NCBI GenBank assembly: GCA_016868055.1
Contig: VGHX01000006.1
Coordinates: 1-59,826 of the forward strand
Direction: 5' to 3'
DNA length: 59,826 nt
Origin: Betaproteobacteria bacterium
GTDB lineage: Bacteria; Pseudomonadota; Gammaproteobacteria; Burkholderiales; Burkholderiaceae_D
The first letter of the stretch is position 1, and each line of letters starts with the position of its first letter. Position numbers and translations under genes: made by a program. Below the pieces are notes generated by a model. The model was not told the DNA's origin. It saw nothing but the letters and a program-made list of their open reading frames with translations, and made no database searches. Positions 30,081-39,481 of the stretch are shown here, piece by piece.

Positions 30081-30086
30081 ATTATA
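30081..30086 (-). promoter_or_regulatory. Possible -10 box for the RND efflux operon
   Basis: On the minus strand the perfect hexamer TATAAT lies about 70 bases upstream of the adaptor start, in the short divergent gap with hpnC. No good -35 was found 16-18 bases before it, so this is tentative. Confidence 0.3.
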
Positions 30087-30095
30087 CGAGCCAGC

Positions 30096-30911
30096 ATGCT
30101 GAATCAGCACTACGAAAATTTCCCGGTCGCCTCGCCGCTGCTGCCCGCCCATCTGCGCGCACCGGTCCGGGTGATTTATGCCTTTGCCCGCAGCGCGGAT
30201 GATTTGGCCGATGAAGGCAACGCCGCACCCGAGGCTCGGCTTGCGTCGCTGCGCGCGTACAGCGCCGAGCTGGACCGAATCGATGCGCACCAACCGCCGC
30301 ACACCGAGCTGTTTCAGCAACTCGCCGACACCCTGCGGCAACACGAACTGACCACTCAGCCGCTGCATGATCTGCTGTCGGCGTTCAGCCAGGACGTGGT
30401 GCAAACGCGCTACCCCACCTATGAGCGGCTGCTCGACTACTGCGCACGCTCGGCCAATCCGGTCGGGCGCATCATGCTCGGCTTGTTCAGGCAAGATCAG
30501 CCGCCGCACTTGCAACGCAGCGATGCGATCTGCAGCGCGCTGCAGATCATTAATTTTTTGCAGGATGTAGCGATCGACTGGACCAAAGGCCGGGTCTACC
30601 TGCCGCAGGAAGATCTGGATCGCTTTGGTGTGAGTGAGCAGCAAATTGCACACGCCGAAGCAGATGCGCGCTGGCGTGCACTGATGGCATTTGAAGTTGA
30701 GCGCGCGCGCCAATTGATGCGCTCAGGCGCGCCACTCGCGCGCGACATGCCGGGGCGGTTTGGCTGGGAATTGCGCTTGATCGTACTTGGTGGCCTGCGC
30801 ATTCTGGAAAAAATAGAGGCTGTCGGGTTCGATGTGTTTCGGCACCGCCCCACCCTCAACAAGCACGACTGGCTGTTGCTGGGCTGGCGCGCGTTACGCT
30901 TTGTCGTTTAG
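30096..30911 (+). CDS. hpnC: Hydroxysqualene synthase HpnC
   Basis: This enzyme converts presqualene diphosphate to hydroxysqualene in the three-enzyme bacterial squalene route. It belongs to the trans-prenyltransferase (squalene/phytoene synthase) family. The two Asp-rich regions are visible: 'ARSADDLADE' near residue 33 and 'NFLQDVAIDWTKGRVYLP' near residue 150. The length of 271 residues is typical. It is the first gene of the hpnC-hpnD-hpnE block and is divergent from the RND operon. Confidence 0.93.
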   Translation: MLNQHYENFPVASPLLPAHLRAPVRVIYAFARSADDLADEGNAAPEARLASLRAYSAELDRIDAHQPPHTELFQQLADTLRQHELTTQPLHDLLSAFSQDVVQTRYPTYERLLDYCARSANPVGRIMLGLFRQDQPPHLQRSDAICSALQIINFLQDVAIDWTKGRVYLPQEDLDRFGVSEQQIAHAEADARWRALMAFEVERARQLMRSGAPLARDMPGRFGWELRLIVLGGLRILEKIEAVGFDVFRHRPTLNKHDWLLLGWRALRFVV

Positions 30912-30951
30912 CATTCGGTGCGCTGCGCCCCAGTAACGCAAAAAATTTGTC

Positions 30952-31785
30952 ATGACGCCTGAAGAGTATTGCCAACAAAAAGCAGCGCAAAGCGGCTCAA
31001 GCTTTTATTACAGCTTTCTGTTTCTGCCGCCCGAGCGGCGGCAGGCGATTACTGCGCTCTATGCGTTCTGCCGCGAAGTTGATGACGTGGTCGATGAAAG
31101 CAGCGATCCGCAAGTCGCGCGTACCTCGCTCGGCTGGTGGCGCAGCGAGATCGCGCGCATGGCGCAAGACCAACCCAGTCATCCGGTTACGCGCGCGCTA
31201 CAACCGCATGTAAAAACATTCGCGTTGCCGATTGATCAGCTGCTGGTAATCATCGATGGCATGGAGATGGATCTCAGCCAGACAAGGTATCTGGACTTTA
31301 AAGCTCTGGAGCATTACTGCTGGCATGTGGCCAGCGTAGTGGGATTACTGTCTGCGCGCATCTTCGGTATCACCGACCAGCGCACGCTGCAGTACGCAGA
31401 AAAACTCGGGCTGGCGTTTCAGCTCACCAATATCATTCGCGATGTTGGTGAAGACGCACGTCGTGATCGTATTTATCTGCCCATTTCCGAGTTACAGCAG
31501 TTCGAGGTACCCGCTGCAGACATCCTCAATGCCAAACACAGCGATCGCTTTGAACGCTTGATGCGTTTTCAGGCCGAGCGTGCGCAACGCTATTACGACG
31601 AAGCCTTCGCCTTGCTGCCCGCGCAAGACCGACGCGCTCAGCGTGCCGGGCTGATCATGGCCGCCATCTATCGCGCAGTTTTACATGAAGTCGAACGCGA
31701 CGGATTCCGTGTGCTGCAGCACCGTATCTCGCTCACGCCCATACGCAAACTCTGGCTCGCCTGGAAAACCTGGGTCCGCGGCTGA
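30952..31785 (+). CDS. hpnD: Presqualene diphosphate synthase HpnD
   Basis: This enzyme condenses two farnesyl diphosphates to presqualene diphosphate, the first step of the route. The paired Asp motifs are 'CREVDDVVDE' near residue 45 and 'LTNIIRDVGEDARRDRIYLP' near residue 160. The length of 277 residues is normal. It starts 40 bases after hpnC and its stop is one base before the hpnE start, so the three genes form an operon. Confidence 0.93.
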   Translation: MTPEEYCQQKAAQSGSSFYYSFLFLPPERRQAITALYAFCREVDDVVDESSDPQVARTSLGWWRSEIARMAQDQPSHPVTRALQPHVKTFALPIDQLLVIIDGMEMDLSQTRYLDFKALEHYCWHVASVVGLLSARIFGITDQRTLQYAEKLGLAFQLTNIIRDVGEDARRDRIYLPISELQQFEVPAADILNAKHSDRFERLMRFQAERAQRYYDEAFALLPAQDRRAQRAGLIMAAIYRAVLHEVERDGFRVLQHRISLTPIRKLWLAWKTWVRG

Positions 31786-31786
31786 G

Positions 31787-33178
31787 ATGCGATCCACCAC
31801 CGTCGCAGTCATCGGCGCCGGCTGGGCTGGCTGCGCCGCTGCGGTCGAACTCACGCGTGCCGGCGCGGATGTCACTGTGTACGAGGCTGCGCGTACTGCC
31901 GGCGGACGCGCGCGCCGCATCGCGTATCAGGGCCAGTCCCTCGATAACGGCCAGCATATTTTGCTGGGCGCCTACCGTGAATCATTACGACTGATGCAGC
32001 ACGTGGGGTTGAACCCCGCACAACTGCTGATGCGGATACCGCTGCACATGCGTTATCCGCATGGCGAAGACGGTATGAGCATGCTCGCGCCGCGATTGCC
32101 GGCGCCGCTGCATCTACTGTTTGGCGTGCTACGCGCGAAGGGTTTGACGCTGGCTGATAAGTTATCCCTTGCGCGTTTTTCCAGCGCAGCGCGCTGGATG
32201 GGCTGGCAGCTGAATATCGATTGCACGGTGACTGAGCTATTGGCGCGTTTTGATCAAACCGATCGTCTGACGAAACTACTGTGGCGCCCGCTGTGCATCG
32301 CGGCGCTCAACACACCACCCGAGCGCGCCTCCGCCAAGGTCTTCCTTGCCGTGCTGCGCGACAGCTTAGGTGCCCACCGCGCTGCCTCCGACATGCTGCT
32401 GCCACGCACCGACTTAAGCGCGCTATTCCCCGATGCCGCGCTGGCATGGCTACAAACGAAAGGCGGCAAGGTGATGATGGGTAATCGCGTGAACACCATT
32501 CATGCGCAGGACGGCGGCTGGACGGTCAGTAGCGAGCAGCGTTCAGATCACTTCCAGCATGTGGTCATCGCAACCGCCGCAACACATGCGCAGTCACTGC
32601 TGGGTGGGATTGATGACGCGCTCGCGAACCAACTCAACTTTGACTATGAAGCCATCACCACCTGCTGCTTGCAATACGCCGCAACTGTGCGCTTACCTGC
32701 ACCGATGCTGGCATTGATTGATGAACCCGAGCTGCAGCGCTGGGGCCAATTCGTGTTCGATCGCGGTCAGCTGAATACCGCACAAGCCGGCTTGCTGGCC
32801 GTGGTGATTAGCGCGTCCGGAATGGCTACTGAGCATGCCGTAAAAACACAGGAAGTCGCTGGGCTCGTATCCACTGCTGCACAACAAACTCAAGAGACAC
32901 CCGCGCAGTCACTTGAGGTCGCTGTTGCGCAACAACTAGCGCATGATCTGCACATGCCTGAGCTGGCGACACCGGTGTGGAGTAAAGCGATCACTGAAAA
33001 ACGCGCCACCTTCGCCTGCGTGCCCGATCTGCAGCGGCCGGCAAATGCCACAACGCACAGCGGTTGTTGGCTGGCCGGTGATTACACCGAGAGTGATTAT
33101 CCGGCGACCATTGAGGGGGCTGTCAGAAGCGGGGTGAAGGCGGCCGCCGGAATCTTGGGAAAGACAACGTCATTTTGA
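31787..33178 (+). CDS. hpnE: Hydroxysqualene dehydroxylase HpnE
   Basis: This FAD-dependent amine-oxidase-like enzyme reduces hydroxysqualene to squalene. The N-terminal dinucleotide fold reads 'VIGAGWAGCAAAVELTRAG', followed by the family 'TAGGRARR' turn. The C-terminus has the FAD-closing 'WLAGDYTESDYPATIEGAV'. The ATG at 31787, one base after the hpnD stop, starts immediately before the Rossmann strand and gives 463 residues; the track start inside hpnD is rejected. It is convergent with radA, 6 bases away. Confidence 0.93.
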   Translation: MRSTTVAVIGAGWAGCAAAVELTRAGADVTVYEAARTAGGRARRIAYQGQSLDNGQHILLGAYRESLRLMQHVGLNPAQLLMRIPLHMRYPHGEDGMSMLAPRLPAPLHLLFGVLRAKGLTLADKLSLARFSSAARWMGWQLNIDCTVTELLARFDQTDRLTKLLWRPLCIAALNTPPERASAKVFLAVLRDSLGAHRAASDMLLPRTDLSALFPDAALAWLQTKGGKVMMGNRVNTIHAQDGGWTVSSEQRSDHFQHVVIATAATHAQSLLGGIDDALANQLNFDYEAITTCCLQYAATVRLPAPMLALIDEPELQRWGQFVFDRGQLNTAQAGLLAVVISASGMATEHAVKTQEVAGLVSTAAQQTQETPAQSLEVAVAQQLAHDLHMPELATPVWSKAITEKRATFACVPDLQRPANATTHSGCWLAGDYTESDYPATIEGAVRSGVKAAAGILGKTTSF

Positions 33179-33184
33179 TGATGG

Positions 33185-34555
33185 CTAGCTAAGCTCTCGC
33201 ACTTTCGTCATCGCCTCATCAATCCGCTCAACGCCTATCACCTGCAAGCCTTCAATCTTCTGACGCGGCAGGTTGGATTTGGGCACTAGCGCAACCGAAA
33301 AGCCGAGTTTTGCGGCTTCGCGTAACCGCTCTTGCCCGCGTGGCGCAGGACGGATTTCACCCGCCAAGCCCACCTCACCAAATGCCACCAAACCCCGAGG
33401 CAGCGGCTTGTTTCGCATCGACGACTGTATCGCCAACAGCACCGCCAAGTCGGCCGCAGGCTCACTGATTTTTACGCCACCCACCGCGTTGATGAACACA
33501 TCCTGATCATAGGCCGCCACACCGGCATGACGATGCAACACCGCCAGCAGCATCGCTAAACGGTTCTGCTCCAAACCCACCGACAAGCGACGCGCATTCG
33601 GCACATGCGAAGCATCCACCAAGGCTTGCACCTCAACCAGTAGCGGACGCGTGCCCTCTTGCGTCACCATCACACAGGAGCCTGGCACCTGCGCATCATG
33701 CTGCGACAAAAACAAAGCCGAAGGATTAGAAACTCCCTTCAGCCCTTTTTCGGTCATGGCAAACACACCCAACTCATTCACCGCACCAAAGCGGTTCTTG
33801 AACGCACGCACCAATCTGAAACTGGAATGGGTATCGCCTTCGAAGTAAAGCACCGTGTCCACGATATGCTCAAGCACACGCGGCCCGGCCAGTGCACCCT
33901 CTTTCGTGACATGGCCCACCAAAATAATAGTGATGTCTGACTGCTTGGCGACACGGGTTAACTGCGCAGCACACTCACGCACTTGCGCCACCGACCCCGG
34001 CGCCGAGGTCAGCGCATCAGAGTACAGCGTTTGTATCGAATCAATTACCGCGACTTGCGGTCGCTGATCTGCCAGCGTGTTAAGAATTTTTTCGAGCTGA
34101 ATCTCGGCCTGCAAGTGCAAATCATTGGCATCAATCACCAGACGACGAGCACGCAGGCCGACTTGTGCACCAGACTCTTCACCGCTCACATACAAGGCCT
34201 TGCTGGTTTTAGAGAGGTTGGCCAGCGCCTGAAGCAGCAGCGTGGATTTACCGATACCGGGGTCACCACCAATCAGCACCACACCACCGGCGACCAGGCC
34301 ACCGCCTAACACACGATCGAATTCTTCAATACCCGTTGGTACACGCGGCACATCAGCAGCGGCAATATCCGATAATTTTTGTACCGGCGCACCTTGCACC
34401 AAACCCTGCGGCTGTGAAGAGAAGCGGTTTGCGCCGACATCAACCACCGTCTCCACCAGCGTATTCCACTTGGCGCACACCGGACACTGCCCCGCCCATT
34501 TATTACTGACACCACCACATTCCGTGCAGGTGTAGTTGGTTTTTGATTTCGCCAT
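33185..34555 (-). CDS. radA: DNA repair protein RadA
   Basis: This is a RecA-like branch-migration ATPase that acts in recombination. The N-terminal zinc finger is 'CTECGGVSNKWAGQCPVC'. Walker A is 'GGDPGIGKSTLLLQ', the RadA-specific motif is 'FKNRFGAVNELGVF', and the C-terminus is Lon-protease-like. The ATG at 34555 places the zinc finger at residue 9 and gives 456 residues; the track's GTG start 17 codons upstream lies inside alr and is unlikely. It starts 5 bases after the alr stop, so the two genes are cotranscribed. Confidence 0.96.
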   Translation of the reverse strand: MAKSKTNYTCTECGGVSNKWAGQCPVCAKWNTLVETVVDVGANRFSSQPQGLVQGAPVQKLSDIAAADVPRVPTGIEEFDRVLGGGLVAGGVVLIGGDPGIGKSTLLLQALANLSKTSKALYVSGEESGAQVGLRARRLVIDANDLHLQAEIQLEKILNTLADQRPQVAVIDSIQTLYSDALTSAPGSVAQVRECAAQLTRVAKQSDITIILVGHVTKEGALAGPRVLEHIVDTVLYFEGDTHSSFRLVRAFKNRFGAVNELGVFAMTEKGLKGVSNPSALFLSQHDAQVPGSCVMVTQEGTRPLLVEVQALVDASHVPNARRLSVGLEQNRLAMLLAVLHRHAGVAAYDQDVFINAVGGVKISEPAADLAVLLAIQSSMRNKPLPRGLVAFGEVGLAGEIRPAPRGQERLREAAKLGFSVALVPKSNLPRQKIEGLQVIGVERIDEAMTKVRELS

Positions 34556-34560
34556 GCTGC

Positions 34561-35637
34561 TTATGCTCCGCGTGTTTCTCGTCGTACGCGCGGTGCTGTA
34601 GCGCACATCAGCTCGTAGCTGATCGTGCCCGCTGCCGACGCCACCTCGTCAATCGGCAGACCATCACCCCACAGCGTCACCTTGCTGCCGATGGTTGCCG
34701 CCGGCAGCGGTGTGAGATCAACGCTCAACATATCCATCGAGACACGTCCCAGCACGCGGGTGCGCACGCCATCCACCAGAACCGGGGTGCCGGTCGGTGC
34801 GTGACGCGGATAACCATCGGCGTAGCCGCACGCCACAATACCGATACGCATAGGCTGATCCGCTGTGAACAAGCTGCCGTAACCGACACTGTCACCGGCG
34901 TGTAGTTGCTGCACCGAGATCAGCTCACTCGTCAATGTCATCGCGGGCATCAGTCCGAAGTCGTGCGCCGTATGTCCACCCGGGCTGCCGCCGTACAGCA
35001 TCACACCCGGCCTTATCCAGTCGCAGGCGATCTGCGGTTGCAGCAATACCGCAGCAGAATTCGATAAACTCAACTCAGCGTTAATGCCTTGCGTACATTC
35101 ATGAAAGCGTTGCAGCTGTCGCTGCGGCGTGAGCACAGCAGACGGATTTTCTGCATTCGCAAAATGCGTTAGCAGCGAGATGCCGGATACCGCTGGCATG
35201 GATCGCAGACGTTGATACGCGACCTGCACCTGCTCGGGGGCAAATCCCAAGCGGTTCATGCCACTATTGACTTTAAGATGAACATGTAGCGGCTCGCCGG
35301 AAGCATGCTGCAGCAACTCCAGCTGCGCCTGGTAATGAACGACAGGTTGCAATTGGTGCTGCTGAAAAATGGGCAACTCATCAACGCTGAACAGTCCCTC
35401 CATCATCATCAGCGGTTTTTGCCAGCCCAGCTCGCGCAAACCAATTGCTCTATCCAACTCAACCAATGACAACCCATCAGCGTGTGTGAATGCGTTGAAG
35501 GCATTCACCAATCCGTGACCATACGCATCCGCCTTCACGACCGCCCACACCCGCGCACCCGGCATCATGGCCTGCGCCACGGCAAGGTTGGACCGCATGG
35601 CGCTAACATCAGTGGTGGCAACAAGAGGGCGAGGCAT
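34561..35637 (-). CDS. alr: Alanine racemase
   Basis: This PLP enzyme interconverts L- and D-alanine for peptidoglycan synthesis. The PLP-binding Lys lies in 'VVKADAYGHG' near residue 34. The C-terminal catalytic Tyr lies in 'GYGSLFTADQP'. The length of 358 residues is typical of the short betaproteobacterial form. It is upstream of radA on the same strand and divergent from lplT, an arrangement frequent in Burkholderiales. Confidence 0.96.
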   Translation of the reverse strand: MPRPLVATTDVSAMRSNLAVAQAMMPGARVWAVVKADAYGHGLVNAFNAFTHADGLSLVELDRAIGLRELGWQKPLMMMEGLFSVDELPIFQQHQLQPVVHYQAQLELLQHASGEPLHVHLKVNSGMNRLGFAPEQVQVAYQRLRSMPAVSGISLLTHFANAENPSAVLTPQRQLQRFHECTQGINAELSLSNSAAVLLQPQIACDWIRPGVMLYGGSPGGHTAHDFGLMPAMTLTSELISVQQLHAGDSVGYGSLFTADQPMRIGIVACGYADGYPRHAPTGTPVLVDGVRTRVLGRVSMDMLSVDLTPLPAATIGSKVTLWGDGLPIDEVASAAGTISYELMCATAPRVRRETRGA

Positions 35638-35845
35638 CGTCTAGGTGACTGGCGTGCGAAACTCAACGTCATATTTTACCGGAGCCCGATCATTCAGAAC
35701 CTGCCAATTACAACCGCTGCTGTTCGCCCTGGCGCTATGCAGCACCGTCATCCGGACAAGATGGCAACTCAACAAGACCCGCCGGATACCCTCGGATTTC
35801 ATGGTATAAAGCAAGCCGCATGATTTACAGCAATACATCCGCTGC

Positions 35846-37114
35846 ATGAATCGCGGCTTCTACACCATCATGGCGGCGCAGTTTTTCTCGTCGCTCGCCG
35901 ATAATGCATTGCTGATCGTAGCGATCTCGATTCTGGTATCGGCGCACTCGCCAGAGTGGATGACGCCGATGCTCAAATTATTCTTCGTGCTGTCGTATGT
36001 TGTGCTGGCACCGTTCGTTGGCGCATTTGCCGACGCCTACCCCAAAGGCAAGGTGATGTTCATCACCAACCTGGTCAAGATTACCGGTTGCCTGATGATG
36101 TTCTTCAGCGTGCATCCCCTGCTGGCGTATGCCGTGGTGGGTTTCGGTGCAGCGGCTTACTCACCCGCCAAGTACGGCATTCTGACCGAGTTACTGCCCC
36201 CTGAAAAACTAGTGATGGCGAACGGCTGGATCGAAGGCCTGACCGTGCTCTCGATCATTTTTGGTACCGTACTCGGTGGCGCGTTGGTCAGCGCCAAATT
36301 CGCCAGCCTGATGACTGAGCTGCTGCCATTTCAATCACTCGAGCTAGGCATCACACTGGAAGTTGCGCTGGCCGTCGTCATGCTGTCGTACTTACTCGCC
36401 GCCCTGTTCAACCTGAAAATTCCGCTCACGGTCACTCATTACCCGCGTCAAGAGCACGGCCCATGGCGCTTGGTACTGGATTTTTCGCATTGCTTCGTCT
36501 CGCTGTGGCGCGACCGTCTTGGTCAGATATCGTTGGCAGTGACATCGCTGTTTTGGGGTGCCGGTGCCACGCTGCAGTTCATCGTGCTGAAGTGGGCAGA
36601 AAAAGCGCTCAACATGCCGCTGGCGCAAGCCGCTGTGCTGCAAGGTGTAGTGGCGTTTGGTGTGGCTTTTGGGGCGATGGCCGCAGCACGCCATATCTCG
36701 CTGAAAAAATCATTAACCGTGATGCCCGTTGGTTTTGCGATGGGCATCATCGTTTGCATCATGGTGACGGTCGACTCCGTCACGCTGGCCTATCCGCTGC
36801 TGGTGCTGATCGGTGCGTTGTCGGGCTATTTTGTGGTTCCCATGAATGCCTTGCTTCAGCATCGCGGCCATGTGCTGATGAGCGCCGGACACTCCATCGC
36901 CGTGCAAAACTTCAGTGAAAATTTATCGATCTTGATGATGCTTGGCCTATACGCCTTGCTGGTTAAACTCAACCTGAGCATCTCGATCGTGATCGTGCTG
37001 TTCGGTGCATTCGTGTCCGGCATCATGTGGCTGGTGATGCGGCGGCATGCGGCGAATCAACGGGAGTACGATTCGTTGCATCTGATCGGCCAACAAAAGC
37101 ACTTCGGCACTTAA
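35846..37114 (+). CDS. lplT: Lysophospholipid transporter LplT (MFS)
   Basis: This inner-membrane transporter moves lysophospholipids inward for re-acylation. It has about 12 hydrophobic segments, beginning 'FYTIMAAQFFSSLADNALLI', with the MFS-type loop 'GAFADAYPKGKVMFITN'. The length of 422 residues is usual. In enterobacteria it pairs with the acyltransferase Aas; no aas-type gene is adjacent here, so the protein may work with an acyltransferase elsewhere. Confidence 0.9.
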   Translation: MNRGFYTIMAAQFFSSLADNALLIVAISILVSAHSPEWMTPMLKLFFVLSYVVLAPFVGAFADAYPKGKVMFITNLVKITGCLMMFFSVHPLLAYAVVGFGAAAYSPAKYGILTELLPPEKLVMANGWIEGLTVLSIIFGTVLGGALVSAKFASLMTELLPFQSLELGITLEVALAVVMLSYLLAALFNLKIPLTVTHYPRQEHGPWRLVLDFSHCFVSLWRDRLGQISLAVTSLFWGAGATLQFIVLKWAEKALNMPLAQAAVLQGVVAFGVAFGAMAAARHISLKKSLTVMPVGFAMGIIVCIMVTVDSVTLAYPLLVLIGALSGYFVVPMNALLQHRGHVLMSAGHSIAVQNFSENLSILMMLGLYALLVKLNLSISIVIVLFGAFVSGIMWLVMRRHAANQREYDSLHLIGQQKHFGT

Positions 37115-37161
37115 CCCTGTAGCGAAAGGCCGCTCGCGTTTTTGGGGCCGCCTTGCCTTAC

Positions 37162-38139
37162 TCACCCATTGATTTTTGCGACTGCCTGCTGCGGCCAGGC
37201 ATCAGGCACTACGAATCCGCGTTCGGTCTCAAACCACTCATCACCTTCGCGGCGTAACGATGCGACCATCAGCGGCATGTTGTCCTGCTCAAAATGCTGA
37301 TGAAGTTGTATTTTCAGATCGCTCACATCAACGCCCAGATCAAGCCTTAATCGTGCTGGTGCCAGCCAGCTGGTGCGAGGAAGCACTACGCCAACTGAGC
37401 CTAGGTGCGCTTCAAGCTCATTCAAAGTACACCACCATCCTTGGCAGTGATGTTCGGAGACTCCAAGATGCGCGAGATCAATCTGCGAGCCGCGCCGGTG
37501 AAATAACCACCCTTTCACCAGCGCTTGTGCCGTAGCGAGTGGTTGCGGTAGCAGTGCCTGCGCGGCGGGGTGTTCGCCTAATGCCAGCTGCCGATCAAGA
37601 ATCTTGCGCATTTTTCGCCCCAGCGTGTCGGCGAGATTCGGCCCCACAAAATAATCCGCCTGCTGCACAGCCTGTAATACAGGATCATCAACCGCAAGCA
37701 GATAAAACTTGGTCGCCAATTCCCAATGCACCAAGGCTTGATCAAATCTCAGCAGAAAATCAAACTCGCCTATGGTGTCTTCTTTCCCGCTGCGCACCGG
37801 TAACCCATGCGCGACCAGTTGGCCTTGATGTTTGAAGTACCAAGCCAACAAACGCTCGGCGTAGCGCCCAAGACGCGTGAAGCGTTGCACATCCAAATAC
37901 GCCTCAAACGCCACCGCGTCAGCATCGAGTTGCAGCAGCCAGTCACGGCAATGGTCAGCGGTATGAGTCGGCAGTTTTGCAATTTTTCCCTGCCAGCGCG
38001 GAGAGATTGCGTCGAGCACATCGGGCGCATCCAGCAACCACGCCAGCGAACGTACATGCGGGTTACGCAAGCCAACCCAGCGCTGCTGAAACTGCGCTTG
38101 GTGGTTGGTAGTCAGTGAGCGCATTGGCTCAGACGGCAC
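37162..38139 (-). CDS. DUF1853 family protein
   Basis: This 325-residue DUF1853 protein has no assigned function. The sequence is soluble-looking, with no signal peptide or membrane helix. Visible features are 'RYAERLLAWYFKHQG', 'KEDTIGEFDFLLR' and a conserved-looking 'VHWELATKFYLL'. The Asp/Glu...Lys pattern in the last two motifs resembles a nuclease-type core, but that is only a suggestion. The GTG start at 38139 overlaps the end of the uracil-DNA glycosylase gene by 11 bases; an ATG five codons later is an alternative. Coupling with a repair gene fits a DNA-related role but does not prove it. Confidence 0.75.
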   Translation of the reverse strand: MPSEPMRSLTTNHQAQFQQRWVGLRNPHVRSLAWLLDAPDVLDAISPRWQGKIAKLPTHTADHCRDWLLQLDADAVAFEAYLDVQRFTRLGRYAERLLAWYFKHQGQLVAHGLPVRSGKEDTIGEFDFLLRFDQALVHWELATKFYLLAVDDPVLQAVQQADYFVGPNLADTLGRKMRKILDRQLALGEHPAAQALLPQPLATAQALVKGWLFHRRGSQIDLAHLGVSEHHCQGWWCTLNELEAHLGSVGVVLPRTSWLAPARLRLDLGVDVSDLKIQLHQHFEQDNMPLMVASLRREGDEWFETERGFVVPDAWPQQAVAKING

Positions 38140-38932
38140 CGATAATGCTTTTCGCGAGACAGAGATCGCGCCAGGTTTTGGCTTTGTCCGCGGGTTGCCT
38201 GAGCAGGTAGGCCGGGTGATAGGTGATCACTAAAGGAATGCCATCAAACTCGCGGGGCGCGCCACGCAGACCAGCGAGCGCGGTTTCTGTCGGCAAACCC
38301 AGCAACGACACCGCCGCTGTTTTACCTAACGCGATGATGACTTGCGGTTGGATCAGTGCAATTTGTCGGCGCAAGTAAGGCATACAGGCGCCGATCTCGT
38401 CCGGTGATGGTGGACGGTCTTTACCATCGGACCCCACAGGTCGGCATTTCACGATGTTGGCGATATAGGTATCCTGACCGCGCGACAAAGCCAAGGCGCG
38501 CAGCATATTGTCGAGCAGCTTGCCGGCCGGCCCGACGAATGGCTCGCCCTGAAGATCTTCCTGACGCCCCGGCCCCTCACCCACAAATAACCAACGCGCA
38601 GCGCGGTCGCCGACACCGGGCACGGCATGTTTTCTGCCCTGGCACAAGCCACATTGTCTGCAGGTACGAATACTGTCTTCCAGCGCATCCCAATCCAGGT
38701 TGGCGTGCGCACTATTTTGCGGGTTGTTCAATGGGCTAATCATTCCCGCTTCTACCACCGAAGGCAGGCTATCGACTGAATCTACAGCCGAAACTGAAGC
38801 TGAAGCCGTATCCAAACCTGAAGCTGAAGCTGAACCTGAATCTGCAGCTACACCAGCCGTAGCACCGTGCCGGCGTACCCATACCGGGCCGAGTCCCATA
38901 TGCTGCAGCTTGTGCACTTTGTCGAGATTCAC
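38129..38932 (-). CDS. Family 4 uracil-DNA glycosylase
   Basis: This enzyme removes uracil from DNA and carries a 4Fe-4S cluster. Cluster cysteines are visible in 'CRQCGLCQGRK' near residue 95 and later at 'KCRP' and 'ACMPYLRRQ'. The catalytic motif I is 'GEGPGRQEDLQGEPFVG', and the motif II His is in 'VITYHPAYLLRQP'. The start is GTG, overlapping the rimI stop as GTGA. Between residues 27 and 60 there is a Ser/Ala/Asp linker encoded by degenerate hexamer repeats. Such a linker is unlike the compact thermophile enzymes but is common as a variable N-terminal extension in betaproteobacteria. Confidence 0.92.
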   Translation of the reverse strand: MNLDKVHKLQHMGLGPVWVRRHGATAGVAADSGSASASGLDTASASVSAVDSVDSLPSVVEAGMISPLNNPQNSAHANLDWDALEDSIRTCRQCGLCQGRKHAVPGVGDRAARWLFVGEGPGRQEDLQGEPFVGPAGKLLDNMLRALALSRGQDTYIANIVKCRPVGSDGKDRPPSPDEIGACMPYLRRQIALIQPQVIIALGKTAAVSLLGLPTETALAGLRGAPREFDGIPLVITYHPAYLLRQPADKAKTWRDLCLAKSIIGAV

Positions 38933-39426
38933 GCTGGCTCCTGCGCAAGCTTTAGTCGCATCACGATCGCATCCTCGCGGGTGGTACCCGCAGCAGGGTA
39001 ATATTTTTTTCGAACACCAATCATTTCAAAGCCTGCGTGCCGGTACACCGCGAGCGCGTGTTGATTCGACGGCCGAACCTCCAACAAAATCTGATAAATA
39101 CCGGCGGCTTCAGCTAATGCACTAACTTTATCCAGCAAAATACTTCCAATACCTTGCCCCTGCAAATCGGGCCGTACAGTGATGTTCAGCAGATGCACGT
39201 CATCAACCGCAAACATCAGCAAGAAATACCCTGCCAAGCGACCATCAGCTTCACGCAGCACCCAAGCGGCGTAACGGTTAGCCAAAGAATCCAGGAAATT
39301 ACCGCGCGTCCAAGGAAACGGGTAAGCGTCGTTCTCGACGCGAACCACGTCTTCAACATCTTGCACGCGCATGGTGGCGAACGCGAGCTGGCCTTGGTAG
39401 CGCATCGGCTTCGGTACCGAGCTCAT
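38929..39426 (-). CDS. rimI: Ribosomal protein alanine N-acetyltransferase RimI
   Basis: This GNAT acetyltransferase modifies the N-terminus of ribosomal protein S18. The acetyl-CoA loop is 'RPDLQGQGIGSILL' near residue 85. Motif B lies in 'NQHALAVYRHAGFEMIGVRKKYY', with the RimI-type 'RKKYY'. The ATG at 39426 gives 165 residues; a second ATG at 39405 is possible. The longer ORF upstream overlaps tsaB and is not supported. The gene order tsaB-rimI-UDG is conserved in betaproteobacteria. Confidence 0.92.
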   Translation of the reverse strand: MSSVPKPMRYQGQLAFATMRVQDVEDVVRVENDAYPFPWTRGNFLDSLANRYAAWVLREADGRLAGYFLLMFAVDDVHLLNITVRPDLQGQGIGSILLDKVSALAEAAGIYQILLEVRPSNQHALAVYRHAGFEMIGVRKKYYPAAGTTREDAIVMRLKLAQEPA

Positions 39427-39481
39427 GCAGCGAACACAACAGCGCGATACGCCGCGCCATTCCAAATAGGGCGCAGCAGCA

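Noticed and set aside
31685-31786. Upstream start of the hpnE ORF inside hpnD
   Set aside because: The extra 34 residues have no similarity to the family, and the ATG at 31787 starts directly at the FAD-binding strand.
38700-39125. Plus-strand ORF of 141 residues with Glu/Ala repeats
   Set aside because: It is antisense to the uracil-DNA glycosylase and rimI genes, which have clear family motifs. The repeat look comes from the hexamer linker read on the other strand.
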